A DNA stretch of 64,000 nt from Salisediminibacterium beveridgei (GCF_001721685.1 NZ_CP012502.1:3348001-3412000), one strand, 5' to 3'; positions 34,770 to 44,522 are shown, numbered from the stretch's first letter. The notes: generated by a model not told the origin, from the letters alone. Numbers and translations: made by a program.

Positions 34770-35779
34770 TTATAATTCTTCAGCTTCCAACATCGCAGCG
34801 ATCAGTGCACCTTCTGCAGGTTCGATCTCAGGAATGTTCATCTTCACCAGATGATTGTGACTGGTAATTTCTGCTTCAATCGTTTCACGGAACAGATCCA
34901 GCCGGTTAAACACCCCGCCTGTCAGCACAACGGGAATGATCTGATCTTGTGCTGAATCCTGGAAGAGTTTATTGATTAAGCAGGATATGGACTTGCCGAT
35001 ATGTGCGGCATTTGTATGTATGATTGTTTTCGCTGCAGGATCGTGTTGATCAGCCGCCTCCATGACTAATTTTCCGAGACCTGCAATGATCTCTTTCGAA
35101 TTTTCGGCATGGTAAACCGGGTGTATAATGTCCGGCAATCGTTCAACTTGAAAATGCTGCTGTATTAAATTCGTCAGTTCAGTTGCCTGACCTAATGCGT
35201 CATATGCTGAAAAAGCAGCTTCCAAAGCGTCGCGTCCCAATGCGTAGCCACTGCCCCGCTCGCCGGCGAAATGTCCCCAGCCGCCTACACGGTCCATCTC
35301 TTTGTTGTGATTAATGCCATACGTGATTGAACCTGTGCCGGCGATCTGCACGATGCCCGGTTTGCCCATTGTACCTGAATAGAGCGCCGTGATTGCATCA
35401 TTCGTCCTGTGCCGGCGATCTGCACGATGCCCGGTTTGCCCATTGTACCTGAATAGAGCGCCGTGATTGCATCATTCGTGATGACGACCTTCACATTTTC
35501 ACTAAATAATGAACCAAGGGCCAATTGCAACGCCCCTTTTGCGGCAGGGTGTTCAGCACCAGAAATGCCTGCAAAGACGATTGCCACTTCCGAAAGATGG
35601 ATCCCGCTTGTCGATTTAAGTGTTTGTAAAAGCGTACCGAACTCTTCTTTGATCCGTTCCATCTTTGCACTGTTGGGGTTAGTCGGGCCGACTGTTGCCT
35701 CTGAGAGGATGTTGCCCCTTCTGTCGGCAAGTATGCCTTTTGTCTTTGTACCGCCGCCATCAATGCCAATGAAATACAT
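34770..35779 (-). pseudogene. BadF/BadG-type N-acetylglucosamine kinase, frameshifted by duplication
   Basis: The 5' part (MYFIGIDGGGTKTKGILADR, then FAGISGAEHPAAKG, ITNDAITALYSGTMGKPG) and the 3' part (IAGTGSITYGINHNKEMDRV, GGWGHFAGERGSGYALGRDA, VLTGGVFNRLDLF) are two halves of one ASKHA-fold kinase of about 310 aa. A perfect 74-bp tandem duplication at 35332-35479 shifts the frame, because 74 is not a multiple of three, so the product stops early. Removing one copy would restore the gene. It lies at the end of the recycling operon after the RpiR gene. A second, intact kinase gene at 40240-41232 could compensate. Confidence 0.88.
35332..35479. repeat. Perfect 74-bp tandem duplication
   Basis: Bases 35332-35405 are repeated without a single difference at 35406-35479, inside the kinase gene. 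Identity over the whole unit suggests a very recent event, or an assembly artefact. Confidence 0.95.
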
Positions 35780-35832
35780 GGTGTACACCTCTTTGTGTTG
35801 TTGAAAATCGTTTTTGAAAACAGCGCTTTGGT

Positions 35833-36723
35833 TTAATCATCCGCACCATTTCTTTTTTCAGGCTTTTTGTTCGAGCTGGTTAAGAATTCTACTGCTTTTC
35901 TCGTTTCGTCTAAATGCTTCACGGTTTCATCGTACAAATTAGAGGCCACACACATAAATAAGATATCAACGACTTGTAATTGGGCGATTCGTGATGAGGT
36001 TGCACCGCTTCTGAAGGTCGGTTCTTTTGTCGTGGAGGTATATAAATGAACGTCTGCATGATCGGACACAATGTTATTCCCGTATTTGGTTATACTGATG
36101 GTTTTAATATTTCTTTGCCTTGCCAATTGCAAAACCTTTGCAACTTCTGCCGTGCCGCCTGAATAGGATATACCGACCACAACGTCATTTTCATCGGCGT
36201 TGGCCACTTGTGTGGCGACCATATGAATGTCTGTAAATGCATAGGCATTCTTGTTGATCCGGAGAAATTTTTGTTGCGCATCTTGAGCGATAATCCCTGA
36301 GGCCCCGAGTCCCACGAAATGGACCCTTGACGTTTTCCTGATCATCTCTATCGCTTTTTCCAATTCCTCGATATTCAACAATTCTGCTGTTTCCTTAATT
36401 GTTTGAATGCTATTATTTGTCATCTTTTCGATGATGGACACCGGAGATTCATTAGGCTCAATGTCGCGAATTGTACCACTGTCCGTCCTTTGCAGATCAC
36501 CGGCAATTCTGATTTTCAAATCCTGGAACCCTTTTAAATTCAATGATTTGCAAAGCCTGATCACGGCCGCGCCACTCGTCAAGCTCCGTTTCCCCAACTC
36601 TTTCGCCGTAAGGGATACGGTCTCCTGAGGATTTGAAATGATATACATGGCTATCTTCTTCTCTGAAGGGGGCAGCGTGGGAAGCATTTCAGAAAGCATT
36701 AATATTCCGCCGTTTACAGACAT
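35833..36723 (-). CDS. RpiR-family regulator with SIS domain (MurR-like)
   Basis: The protein has 296 aa. An N-terminal helix-turn-helix of RpiR type (LPPSEKKIAMYIISNPQE, SLTAKELGKRSLTSGAAVIR, residues about 15-65) is followed by a SIS sugar-phosphate-binding domain (VHFVGLGASGIIAQDAQQKF, VVGISYSGGTAEVAKVLQ, ITKYGNNIVSDHADVHLY). Family members sense sugar phosphates such as MurNAc-6P or GlcNAc-6P. Here the position next to murQ suggests MurNAc-6P. GAGGAG precedes the ATG. It presumably represses the surrounding recycling genes in the absence of the ligand. Confidence 0.88.
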   Translation of the reverse strand: MSVNGGILMLSEMLPTLPPSEKKIAMYIISNPQETVSLTAKELGKRSLTSGAAVIRLCKSLNLKGFQDLKIRIAGDLQRTDSGTIRDIEPNESPVSIIEKMTNNSIQTIKETAELLNIEELEKAIEMIRKTSRVHFVGLGASGIIAQDAQQKFLRINKNAYAFTDIHMVATQVANADENDVVVGISYSGGTAEVAKVLQLARQRNIKTISITKYGNNIVSDHADVHLYTSTTKEPTFRSGATSSRIAQLQVVDILFMCVASNLYDETVKHLDETRKAVEFLTSSNKKPEKRNGADD

Positions 36724-36825
36724 ACCGACACTCCTCGTCTCTTATTGTGAGCTTCATTAATGAGGAAACAATCCCCGATACCTATAGATTAACAGAATCC
36801 ATTTCGAATCACACGCTTCATTCTG

Positions 36826-37731
36826 TTACTTATGGGCTAATTGGATGGCCTCACGAATAAATCCATCTGTTTGTTTAATGTACTCCTGTGCAGAGGCAAA
36901 GCCGATATCGGCTTTAATCATGACGATGGCTGGTTTCACTTCATAATCTGTTTTTCGCAACACGTCCTCCGCGTCTGCGTAAGAAACTTTCGTGATAGTA
37001 GAAACAATGTTAATCGCCCGTTCCTTTAATTTATTGTTGCTGACTTTCACGTCGACCATCAGGTTCTCGTAGACTTTACCAATTTTAATCATCGTTGTGG
37101 TCGTAATCATGTTTAATATCATTTTGTGCGCTGATGCCGCTTTCATTCTTGTTGAACCGGTCAAGACTTCCGGGCCGGTAACAACTTCAATATTGATGCT
37201 GGCATACTGACTGATCAGTGAGTCCTTGTTGCTGGATAAACTGACCGTTTTTGCGCCAACTTCTTCTGCGTATTGTAACGCACCAGCCACGTAAGGTGTG
37301 CTGCCGCTTGCAGCGATGCCGATGACAACGTCCAGCTCCGTGACACCCCGACTCGCGAGCTCCTTTGCCGCCAGTTGTTCATCGTCCTCAGCGCCCTCTA
37401 CCGCTGTCGCAATCGCCGAGTCACCACCGGCAACGACAGCTTGCACTAAATCCGAAGGTACGCTGAATGTAGGGGGACATTCCACCGCATCCAGTATACC
37501 GATTCTGCCACTGGTTCCAGCACCAACATAGAACAGTTTTCCACCATTTTTCAACGCCTGAACCACTTCATCCACGGCTTTTTCGACGGCAGGGAGTGTT
37601 TTTTTTACGCTGTCTGCCACCGTCCGGTCTTCCTCATTGATGATGGTCAATATATTTGACGTTGACTCCTGGTCAATGTTCATTGAAGATTCATTGCGTA
37701 ACTCAGTTAATAATTTATCTAACTTTTCCAT
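36826..37731 (-). CDS. murQ: N-acetylmuramic acid 6-phosphate etherase
   Basis: The protein has 301 aa, the family length. A SIS domain contains the signature LFYVGAGTSGRIGILDAVEC followed by PPTFSVP, with the Glu needed for lactyl-ether cleavage. It also contains VIGIAASGSTPYVAGAL and TGSTRMKAASAHKMILNM. The enzyme splits the D-lactyl ether of MurNAc-6-phosphate to give GlcNAc-6-phosphate plus D-lactate in the cytoplasm. Its product feeds the NagA-NagB route encoded at 50.3-52.2 kb in this window. It sits 11 bp after the namZ gene in the operon. Confidence 0.95.
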   Translation of the reverse strand: MEKLDKLLTELRNESSMNIDQESTSNILTIINEEDRTVADSVKKTLPAVEKAVDEVVQALKNGGKLFYVGAGTSGRIGILDAVECPPTFSVPSDLVQAVVAGGDSAIATAVEGAEDDEQLAAKELASRGVTELDVVIGIAASGSTPYVAGALQYAEEVGAKTVSLSSNKDSLISQYASINIEVVTGPEVLTGSTRMKAASAHKMILNMITTTTMIKIGKVYENLMVDVKVSNNKLKERAINIVSTITKVSYADAEDVLRKTDYEVKPAIVMIKADIGFASAQEYIKQTDGFIREAIQLAHK

Positions 37732-37742
37732 CGCATCTCATC

Positions 37743-38891
37743 CTATCTGTATAGAAGATAAGGTTTTCTTCGTTGTTTGAACGATTCCACCTGATCTTCA
37801 CAAGATCGTATAAATTCTTGCGCGTTCTGATTCAGTATAAGATTCCTTAGTGTTGTTGTTCCTGCTAATAGATCAAAAAAAAATTTGTTCTCCTCGTTTA
37901 CAATAAACTCAAATTCTTCTTGATAGAGTTCTGCAATCGTCTCAAGCAGGTAAATACCAGTTGCTAAGGAATGTAATTCCTGCCGGTTGACGAGATGCAG
38001 CTGCACGCCTCCGCAAATCTCGCCCTCATGTTTTTGATAACTAGGAATGAATGACGTTGGACGGGCCAGTACACCTGGCACGCTTCTTCGATTAAATGCT
38101 TTCGCCAGCTGATGGCCGTCAATAAAAGGGGCTCCGACCACTTCAAACGGTCTGGTTGTTCCCCTGCCTTCTGACAGGTTGGTGCCTTCGATGAGACAGG
38201 TTCCTGTGTAGAGCGTGTTCATATCGCTATTCGTTACATTGGGGGACGGTGACACCCAAAATAACCCCGTATCGTCGTAGTACATTTCGCGGCGCCACCC
38301 CTCCATTGGCACAACGGTCAGGGCACAATCATATCCAAATTCATGTTTATACAACTGAGCAAGTTCTCCCACCGTCATTCCGTGCCGGTTGGGAATCGGC
38401 AGTAATCCCACAAACGACCGGACTTGATCTTCCACCAGATTCCCTTCCATATTCAGCCCTGAAACCGGATTGGGCCGGTCGAGCACAACCACCTGTTTCC
38501 CGTACTGTTCACTCGCTTCCATTACATAGGCAAGCGTATAGATAAACGTATAATACCTTGAACCGATGTCCTGAAGATCAAAGACGAGCACATCAACCCG
38601 ATCAAGCATCTCTTCGGTCGGTTTTCTATTGTTCCCATAGAGACTGTATACAGGGAGATGTGTGAAGGGATCTGTGTAGGAATCCACGTTCTCTCCCTCT
38701 TTCATATCTCCTCGAAGTCCGTGTTCCGGGCAATACAGTGATGTCAGCTGGATATCAGGGTGATTGTGGAATAAGTCAATGGCTGGCACCAGACCCTGAT
38801 TCACACCCGTCATATTTGTAACCAGTCCAATTCGCTGATCTTTGAATTGTAAATAGTCCTTTTCCAAAAATAGATCTAAACCGATCTTCAT
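37743..38891 (-). CDS. namZ: NamZ-type exo-beta-N-acetylmuramidase (DUF1343), no signal peptide
   Basis: The protein has about 382 aa. It carries the family signatures IGLVTNMTGVNQ, CPEHGLRGDMKEGE, LVFDLQDIGSRYYTFIYTLA, VLDRPNPVSG and GTCLIEGTNLSEGRGTTRPF. The B. subtilis member is an exo-muramidase releasing MurNAc from peptidoglycan fragments and is exported. This protein begins MKIGLDLFLEKDYLQFK and has no signal peptide, which implies action inside the cell on imported fragments. The ATG at 38891 is chosen because CAGGTG is upstream at suitable spacing. It is followed directly by murQ. Confidence 0.9.
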   Translation of the reverse strand: MKIGLDLFLEKDYLQFKDQRIGLVTNMTGVNQGLVPAIDLFHNHPDIQLTSLYCPEHGLRGDMKEGENVDSYTDPFTHLPVYSLYGNNRKPTEEMLDRVDVLVFDLQDIGSRYYTFIYTLAYVMEASEQYGKQVVVLDRPNPVSGLNMEGNLVEDQVRSFVGLLPIPNRHGMTVGELAQLYKHEFGYDCALTVVPMEGWRREMYYDDTGLFWVSPSPNVTNSDMNTLYTGTCLIEGTNLSEGRGTTRPFEVVGAPFIDGHQLAKAFNRRSVPGVLARPTSFIPSYQKHEGEICGGVQLHLVNRQELHSLATGIYLLETIAELYQEEFEFIVNEENKFFFDLLAGTTTLRNLILNQNAQEFIRSCEDQVESFKQRRKPYLLYR

Positions 38892-38926
38892 AGAAATCAC
38901 CTGTCTCCCGAATGCTGTTCATCCGT

Positions 38927-40243
38927 TCATTTGTTGAATTGCGGTAAAAAGCGTTCATGTTCTTTCAAAAAGTCATTCAGCATCGCTTTTGCCACGGTGA
39001 CCGAAGTCACCAGCGGATGAAGGTTCAATGCCTGTAACGCGGTTTGATAATCTCCTTTTACGGCCGCTTCCACGGTCAGTGATTCGAACGCTTTGACGAT
39101 TTGCAAAAGCCCGATCATGTGGGGTTTCACGTCCGACTGAATCTGTATGGGATGAGCGCCTTGCGAATCAATCACACAATTGATTTCGATCGACGCATCG
39201 TCACTCAGAAATTTGAGCATCCCGTTGTTTTGCGTATTCACGGTCTGAATATCTTTTTTGTCGTTATAAATGGACGAAATCAGGTTAACAGCTGCGAGAG
39301 AATAATAAGCTCCGCCTCTGTTTTCAAGCAATGCAGGCTTTTCATTGAGCTCTGTATTCTCATAGACAGCAAATAATTCATCTTCGATTTTTTTGACCAC
39401 TTCTGCCCTCGTTCCATCCTCACGCTCTGCTTCGAGTTCATCCGCCAGCATCTTGTCTGCCATGTAATAGTAGCGAAGATAGCCGCATGGCAGGCCTCCT
39501 AATGAACTCAGGAAATCTTCATCCCATTTGAAATCCGGAATGTTTTTAACAGAAAAACTGTCTTCCCCGGCGGGATTATTCAAGAATTGGTCGAGCACAT
39601 CCTTACCGTGCAGTTTAATTTGGGTAGTCCAGTTTAAGTGATTGATCCCAACCCATTCAACAGCGAGGTTGTCGATGTCCGTTTTCGCGTAGTTGGCAAT
39701 TTTCTTTTTGATGCCAATTGGCAGGTTGCATAACCCGATACTTTTGATACGCGAATGTTTGGCCACGGCCTCCGTGATGATTCCGGCAGGGTTGGTAAAA
39801 TTAATCAGAAAAGCGTCCGGAGCCAATTCCTCCATCTCTTTACAAATATCGAGAATGACCGGAATCGTGCGCAACGCTTTTGAAAAGCCGCCAGCACCGG
39901 TTGTCTCCTGACCGATACACTGGTATTGAAGCGGGATTCGTTCATCAGCCGCCCTGGCTTCAAGAAGACCCACCCTGATTTGAGTCAGGACAAAATCGGC
40001 ATTTTCAATGGCCTCTCTTCGATTAAGCGTCACATGAACGCTTATGGGAATCTCCTTTTTCTTCAGCATGCGCCGCACAAGGTTTTCGATAATCTCCAAC
40101 TTCTTCTGTCCTTCCGGAATATCCACCAAATACAGCTCAGTGATGGGCAGTTCGCTGTAGTTTTGGATAAAACCTTCGATCAGCTCAGGCGTGTACGATG
40201 ACCCTCCGCCAATCACTGCGATTTTTAACGCCTGTTCACTCAT
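38927..40243 (-). CDS. Glycoside hydrolase family 4 (NAD- and metal-dependent)
   Basis: The protein has 438 aa. The NAD-binding loop is IAVIGGGSSYTPELIEGF at the N-terminus. Family motifs follow: LTQIRVGLLEARAADERIPL, ETTGAGGFSKALRTIP, INFTNPAGIITEAV, SIGLCNLPIG with the metal-binding Cys, and VGINHLNW with the metal-binding His. GH4 enzymes use an oxidation-elimination mechanism and often act on 6-phosphoglycosides. Since uptake here is by ABC transport, the substrate may be phosphorylated by the adjacent kinase or be unphosphorylated. Which disaccharide is cleaved is not known. AAGGAGG precedes the ATG, and the gene overlaps the kinase gene by 4 nt. Confidence 0.88.
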   Translation of the reverse strand: MSEQALKIAVIGGGSSYTPELIEGFIQNYSELPITELYLVDIPEGQKKLEIIENLVRRMLKKKEIPISVHVTLNRREAIENADFVLTQIRVGLLEARAADERIPLQYQCIGQETTGAGGFSKALRTIPVILDICKEMEELAPDAFLINFTNPAGIITEAVAKHSRIKSIGLCNLPIGIKKKIANYAKTDIDNLAVEWVGINHLNWTTQIKLHGKDVLDQFLNNPAGEDSFSVKNIPDFKWDEDFLSSLGGLPCGYLRYYYMADKMLADELEAEREDGTRAEVVKKIEDELFAVYENTELNEKPALLENRGGAYYSLAAVNLISSIYNDKKDIQTVNTQNNGMLKFLSDDASIEINCVIDSQGAHPIQIQSDVKPHMIGLLQIVKAFESLTVEAAVKGDYQTALQALNLHPLVTSVTVAKAMLNDFLKEHERFLPQFNK

Positions 40244-41232
40244 GATTCATCCTCCTTGCCAATCTGAAACGATTCATGCGCATGGATTTTTTCATAGGGA
40301 ATAGCGATCCCTAATGCATCAAATGCCAGAAATACTGAACCATGTACCGGCAATATCGTCGAATTGATCAACTCATAATCGTGAATGCCATTGTTCTCAA
40401 GCGTTTCTTTCAAACGATTGATCAAGTCAGGGCTTTTCCCTTTTTGCAAAACCGAGCCATTTAACACAATGGGAATCATCACTTCATGCAATGCAGGGAG
40501 CTGATTGATGACGGCCTTACCTGCCTTACCCAACTCTTCACCAACGTTTCTTAACAAGCTGATCGCCGTCTGATCGTTTTTTTCCGCAGCTTCATGGAGC
40601 ACGTGTGTAAGTGCTGAAGGCACCGAGAAATCCTGATTGTCTAAAGCGAATCGATACAGTTCTCCCATTGTGGAGAAGCCAAGTTCTTTTGGAACCATCT
40701 CTTCGAGCATGGTTTTGTCATCTCTCGTTTCCCAAGACCGGATGGCAGCGCGGAAAGTTTCCTGAGCCATAAAGGCCCCTCCTGCGGCATCGCCAAACCG
40801 GTAACCAAAACCACCTATTTGCACTGTTTTTCCATATTTATCTCTTCCAGCTGCGTTAGTCCCTGAGCCGCAAATGATAACAACCCCAAGATATTCAGGG
40901 CTTCCGGATCTCAACCCTTGGAGTGTATCGCACTCAAGTCCCCAGTGTTGAAACGGCATTGAGCTTACCAGCTGATTCAAGATGACCCTGTCCTCAGGAC
41001 GATCCGCTCCGGCTAGACCATACTGCACATAATCGATCTCTCCTGGCTGAAGATCAGCTTTGTTCATCGCCTGATCCACTGCGGACTGCAAACGGCTGAG
41101 GAATAATGCCGGTCCTGTCCCTGTATAATTTGTCCCTGGCGAGAATCCCTGACCAAGAAGATCCCCCGATTCGTTGACTATCACTGCATGTGTTTTACTG
41201 TTGCCGCCATCGACTGCAAGTATATGTTTCAA
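40240..41232 (-). CDS. BadF/BadG-type amino-sugar kinase (MurK-like)
   Basis: The protein has 330 aa of the ASKHA fold. Phosphate-binding loops are DGGNSKTHAVIV (residues 8-19) and ICGSGTNAAGRD (near 117). A GGFGYRFGDAAGGAFMAQE segment matches family members that phosphorylate GlcNAc or MurNAc at O6. In this operon it would supply MurNAc-6P to MurQ and GlcNAc-6P to NagA, replacing the PTS step used in B. subtilis. The start is TTG at 41232 with GGAGGAG 8-10 nt upstream. It is the intact counterpart of the frameshifted kinase at 34770-35779. Confidence 0.85.
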   Translation of the reverse strand: MKHILAVDGGNSKTHAVIVNESGDLLGQGFSPGTNYTGTGPALFLSRLQSAVDQAMNKADLQPGEIDYVQYGLAGADRPEDRVILNQLVSSMPFQHWGLECDTLQGLRSGSPEYLGVVIICGSGTNAAGRDKYGKTVQIGGFGYRFGDAAGGAFMAQETFRAAIRSWETRDDKTMLEEMVPKELGFSTMGELYRFALDNQDFSVPSALTHVLHEAAEKNDQTAISLLRNVGEELGKAGKAVINQLPALHEVMIPIVLNGSVLQKGKSPDLINRLKETLENNGIHDYELINSTILPVHGSVFLAFDALGIAIPYEKIHAHESFQIGKEDES

Positions 41233-41269
41233 GAGTTTCTCTCCTCCATCCTGTTTTTACGCCATCTGT

Positions 41270-42124
41270 TTATCCTTTGACTGCGCCTTTCATGATGCCT
41301 CCGATGAAGTATTTCTGTACGAACATAAAGAGAATCACGACCGGGGCCATGGATATCACTGCACCTGCCGAAATCAATCGCCAATTCGATGTGAACGTTC
41401 CGGAAAGCATATTCAAGCCAAGAGGCAAAGTAAACATGTCCTGATCACTGATGATGATCAAAGGCCAGAGGAAGTCTCCCCACGCTGTAATGAACGTGAA
41501 AATCGCAAGCGTGGCCATGGACGGTTTCACGAGGGGAACCAGAATCCGAAATAAAATCTGAAAGGTGTTGGCCCCGTCCATCCTTGCCGACTCATCCATT
41601 TCATAAGGGACAACGGTGAATGCCTGCCTCATCAAAAAGACTCCGAAAGCCGTTGTGATATTGGGCAAAATCATCCCGGCATAGGTGTTTTGCAGCCCCA
41701 GATTCATCGAGATGATATAAACCGGGATCATTAACAGCTGGAACGGGATCATCATGGTACTGATGATCAAAAAGAAGATGGTTTTCTTGAATCTGAAATT
41801 CATTCTGGCCAGCGGATAAGCTGCCAATGTGCAAAACAGAACCGTCAGAAATACAGTAAAGATCGTCACGACAACACTGTTAAATAAATACCTGGCAAAT
41901 GGGAAGGTATTCATCACTTCAATGTAATTGCCGAAGGTGGCCTGTTCGGGAATCAGCTTCGGGGGATAGGTAAATACATTTTCCCCTCCTGATTTAAGTG
42001 AAGTGGAGATAAGCCAGATAAAAGGCCCGACCATGATAACGGCTACGAATAACAGAAGAGCATACACCAGTAGTTTTTTGGAAATGTCCTTCAGGTCAAT
42101 CTTCTTGTTCATAATTGTGATCAT
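41270..42124 (-). CDS. Sugar ABC transporter permease (MalG-type)
   Basis: The protein has 284 aa with six membrane helices. The cytoplasmic EAA loop that docks the ATPase is visible in EMDESARMDGANTFQILFRI followed by LVPLVKP. The N-terminus (KKLLVYALLLFVAVIMVGPF) and the C-terminus (FMFVQKYFIGGIMKGAVKG) fit CUT1-family permeases. It pairs with the upstream permease and binding protein to import an oligosaccharide, here probably a peptidoglycan- or chitin-derived fragment. GGAGGTG lies 7 nt before the ATG. No ATPase gene is in the operon. Confidence 0.92.
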   Translation of the reverse strand: MITIMNKKIDLKDISKKLLVYALLLFVAVIMVGPFIWLISTSLKSGGENVFTYPPKLIPEQATFGNYIEVMNTFPFARYLFNSVVVTIFTVFLTVLFCTLAAYPLARMNFRFKKTIFFLIISTMMIPFQLLMIPVYIISMNLGLQNTYAGMILPNITTAFGVFLMRQAFTVVPYEMDESARMDGANTFQILFRILVPLVKPSMATLAIFTFITAWGDFLWPLIIISDQDMFTLPLGLNMLSGTFTSNWRLISAGAVISMAPVVILFMFVQKYFIGGIMKGAVKG

Positions 42125-42140
42125 CCTGCTTCACCTCCGA

Positions 42141-43010
42141 TCATGTGATATTTCCTCTTTTACCGGTGAATTTTAAATTAATTAATGTGAGGATTAAGGT
42201 GATGATAAATAAGATGACGCCCGCCGCACTGGCATAACCCATATTCAAATTACTAAAGGCTTCCGTATAAATAAAGAATACGAGTGTCTCTGAGCTGTGA
42301 AGCGGCCCACCGCCGGTCATAATATAAATCTCCTCAAATACTTTCATGGCGGCGATGATCGACATCATTGAGACCACGGCGATAAACGGCATCAGCATAG
42401 GAATCGTGATTTTGGTTACTTGCTGCCACCAGTTTGCCCCATCGATCTTGGCCGCTTCATATAAATCATCCGGTATGGATTGCAGACCGGCCAGGTAGAT
42501 CACCATGTAGTACCCGATCCCTTTCCAGATCGTCACGACCATGACCGCAAATAAAGCGGTCGTTGTTGAGGTAAGCCAGTGAACAGGTTCTTCGATTACG
42601 CCAATAAATTGCAATATGTAATTGAGCACGCCATATTCCCGGTATAATAAATCCCAGGCTAAACCTGCCACGACCATCGATGTCACAACCGGTAAAAAGA
42701 ACGCAGACCGGAAAAAGACGGCCCCTTTAATTTCCTGATTGACTAAGACAGCGACAAATATAGGTAATATCACTAACAGAGGTACCACACCAACGACATA
42801 AATGATGGTGTTACTCAGGACTTGCCAGAACAAACCATCCTGAAAGAGCTCCGTATAATTTTCAGTTCCTACGAATTCAGCGTCTTGAATAATGTTGTAC
42901 TCTGTAAAACTGAGCCAGATTGCTTGTATCATCGGAAAGAAAACAAATGTCCCTAAAATAATGCAACCTGGTAATAAAAACAGATACGGTGTAAATTTAG
43001 AATATCGCAC
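42141..43010 (-). CDS. Sugar ABC transporter permease (MalF-type)
   Basis: The protein has 289 aa with six predicted helices (first FTPYLFLLPGCIILGTFVFF). The EAA loop reads DDLYEAAKIDGANWWQQVTK followed by ITIPMLMP. It forms the heterodimeric channel with the MalG-type protein encoded next, 16 bp downstream. The start is GTG at 43010, with AGGAGGG 7 nt upstream; the neighbouring ATG is out of frame. It belongs to the CUT1 family of oligosaccharide importers. Confidence 0.92.
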   Translation of the reverse strand: MRYSKFTPYLFLLPGCIILGTFVFFPMIQAIWLSFTEYNIIQDAEFVGTENYTELFQDGLFWQVLSNTIIYVVGVVPLLVILPIFVAVLVNQEIKGAVFFRSAFFLPVVTSMVVAGLAWDLLYREYGVLNYILQFIGVIEEPVHWLTSTTTALFAVMVVTIWKGIGYYMVIYLAGLQSIPDDLYEAAKIDGANWWQQVTKITIPMLMPFIAVVSMMSIIAAMKVFEEIYIMTGGGPLHSSETLVFFIYTEAFSNLNMGYASAAGVILFIITLILTLINLKFTGKRGNIT

Positions 43011-43178
43011 ATTTTCCCTCCTAAACCATTCGACGAAGCGTAATCAGCCGTGCCCAAGAAACACCCAAGAGTCAAGCAACGAAGCGGCTTGACTCTTGAA
43101 GGGAGTCTTGATGTCGTCAACATTTATCGTCCGAAACTGCAAAACATCTATGCATTTCTACACACCTGTCTTTTCGGT

Positions 43179-44522
43179 TCAGTCTTCGACTAATAATTCA
43201 TTCCATTCTTCTTCCGCTTCTGCTAATGCCTCTTCAGGGGTGGCTTCTTCAAGCAACGCCTTTGCAAATGCATCATGAATTGCCGATTGCAATTCGCTGA
43301 AGTTATTCATCGGAGGTACCAAAAGTTCAGCATCCGGGAGTTGCTGCGCTGAAATAATTCGTTCATAATCTGCCGCTTCTGCATCATCTGGCAGATCAGT
43401 AAAATACGGATCTTCCAATGTCTCTTCCGTTGAAGGAAGAATTGCCGTGAGCTTCGTGAACTCCAGCTGGTTTTCAGGATTTGTCACGAACTGAGCGAAT
43501 TGAATTGACTCTTCTTTGTTCTCAGACCCTTCCGGAATAACCAGATTCTGAACATTCATGTTCTTCTTTCCTGATTCACCTGTGAGTGCTTCTGACGGCT
43601 CTGAAACCTCATACACTTCAGGCGCGTTTTCCGAAACTTCTGTCATGAATATGTTCTCACCAAAGGCCAGCTGCCCTGATGTGTACATATTGGTGATTTC
43701 CCGTTGCTCACCCAGCGACTCCGGTGGAATCAGGCCTTCTTGATATAACTCCGCAAAATATTCGACGGCTGCGATTCCCTCCGGCGAGTTGAATGCTGCT
43801 TCGGTACGCTCTTCATTGGTTAAATCGGCACCCATTTTCACTAAGTATTGCATCGGAAGCGTTCCTTCAAACGATGGAAAGAAGCCGTATTTCCCCGTTT
43901 CATCCATCACGATCTCCGCCTGTTCTGCCGCTTCTTCAAAGTTGGCTGGCGGGTTCTCAGGATCCAGACCTGCTTCTTCATAGACTTCGGTATTCGAGTA
44001 AGCTATTTCTGTCCCGAGATACCAAGGAAAAGCAAACGTGTCTCCGTCGAGCTGATTGGCTTCCCAAGCGCCTTCAAGATAGACGTCTTGCTCTTCCTGG
44101 GAAATTTCGTCGTCCAGAATGGTTAAAGCATCAAGCTCAGCAAGGTTCGCCCCGAATGATGGATTTAAATTGACGACATCCGGTTCATTACCGGCACTGA
44201 TATCGGATAGTATTTTTTGCTCTAAATCAGAGGCCGGAACATCCACCCAGTTAATCGTGACATGAGAATGCTCTTCTTCGTAAGCATCGATTAACCCCTC
44301 GATGTATTCTGTGAATGTTGGCTGCAGTTGCATCGTCCAGAATTCGATGGTCACATCCTCTTGAGCTGCTTCTTCATTGTTGTTCCCGTTATTGTGATCA
44401 TTGCCTGTGTTGTTCCCACCTGCATTGTTGTTTCCATTTCCTTCATTATCAGTATTGCCACAAGCGGATAAAGCAACAAGTGAACTCAAAAGCACACCAG
44501 TGACCATGGTTTGTTTTCTCAT
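43179..44522 (-). CDS. Extracellular sugar-binding lipoprotein of ABC transporter
   Basis: The protein has about 447 aa. The signal peptide ends in a lipobox (LVALSACG, Cys about 21), followed by a flexible Asn/Gly-rich linker. The family-1 solute-binding fold then begins with VTIEFWTMQLQPTFTEYIEG and includes NEPDVVNLNPSFGANLAELD and FPWYLGTEIAYSNTEVYEEA. It is strongly acidic, as in salt-adapted bacilli. It delivers sugar or muropeptide fragments to the two permeases. The ATG at 44522 follows AAAGGGG. The 170 bp before it contain no gene and may hold an internal promoter. Confidence 0.92.
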   Translation of the reverse strand: MRKQTMVTGVLLSSLVALSACGNTDNEGNGNNNAGGNNTGNDHNNGNNNEEAAQEDVTIEFWTMQLQPTFTEYIEGLIDAYEEEHSHVTINWVDVPASDLEQKILSDISAGNEPDVVNLNPSFGANLAELDALTILDDEISQEEQDVYLEGAWEANQLDGDTFAFPWYLGTEIAYSNTEVYEEAGLDPENPPANFEEAAEQAEIVMDETGKYGFFPSFEGTLPMQYLVKMGADLTNEERTEAAFNSPEGIAAVEYFAELYQEGLIPPESLGEQREITNMYTSGQLAFGENIFMTEVSENAPEVYEVSEPSEALTGESGKKNMNVQNLVIPEGSENKEESIQFAQFVTNPENQLEFTKLTAILPSTEETLEDPYFTDLPDDAEAADYERIISAQQLPDAELLVPPMNNFSELQSAIHDAFAKALLEEATPEEALAEAEEEWNELLVED

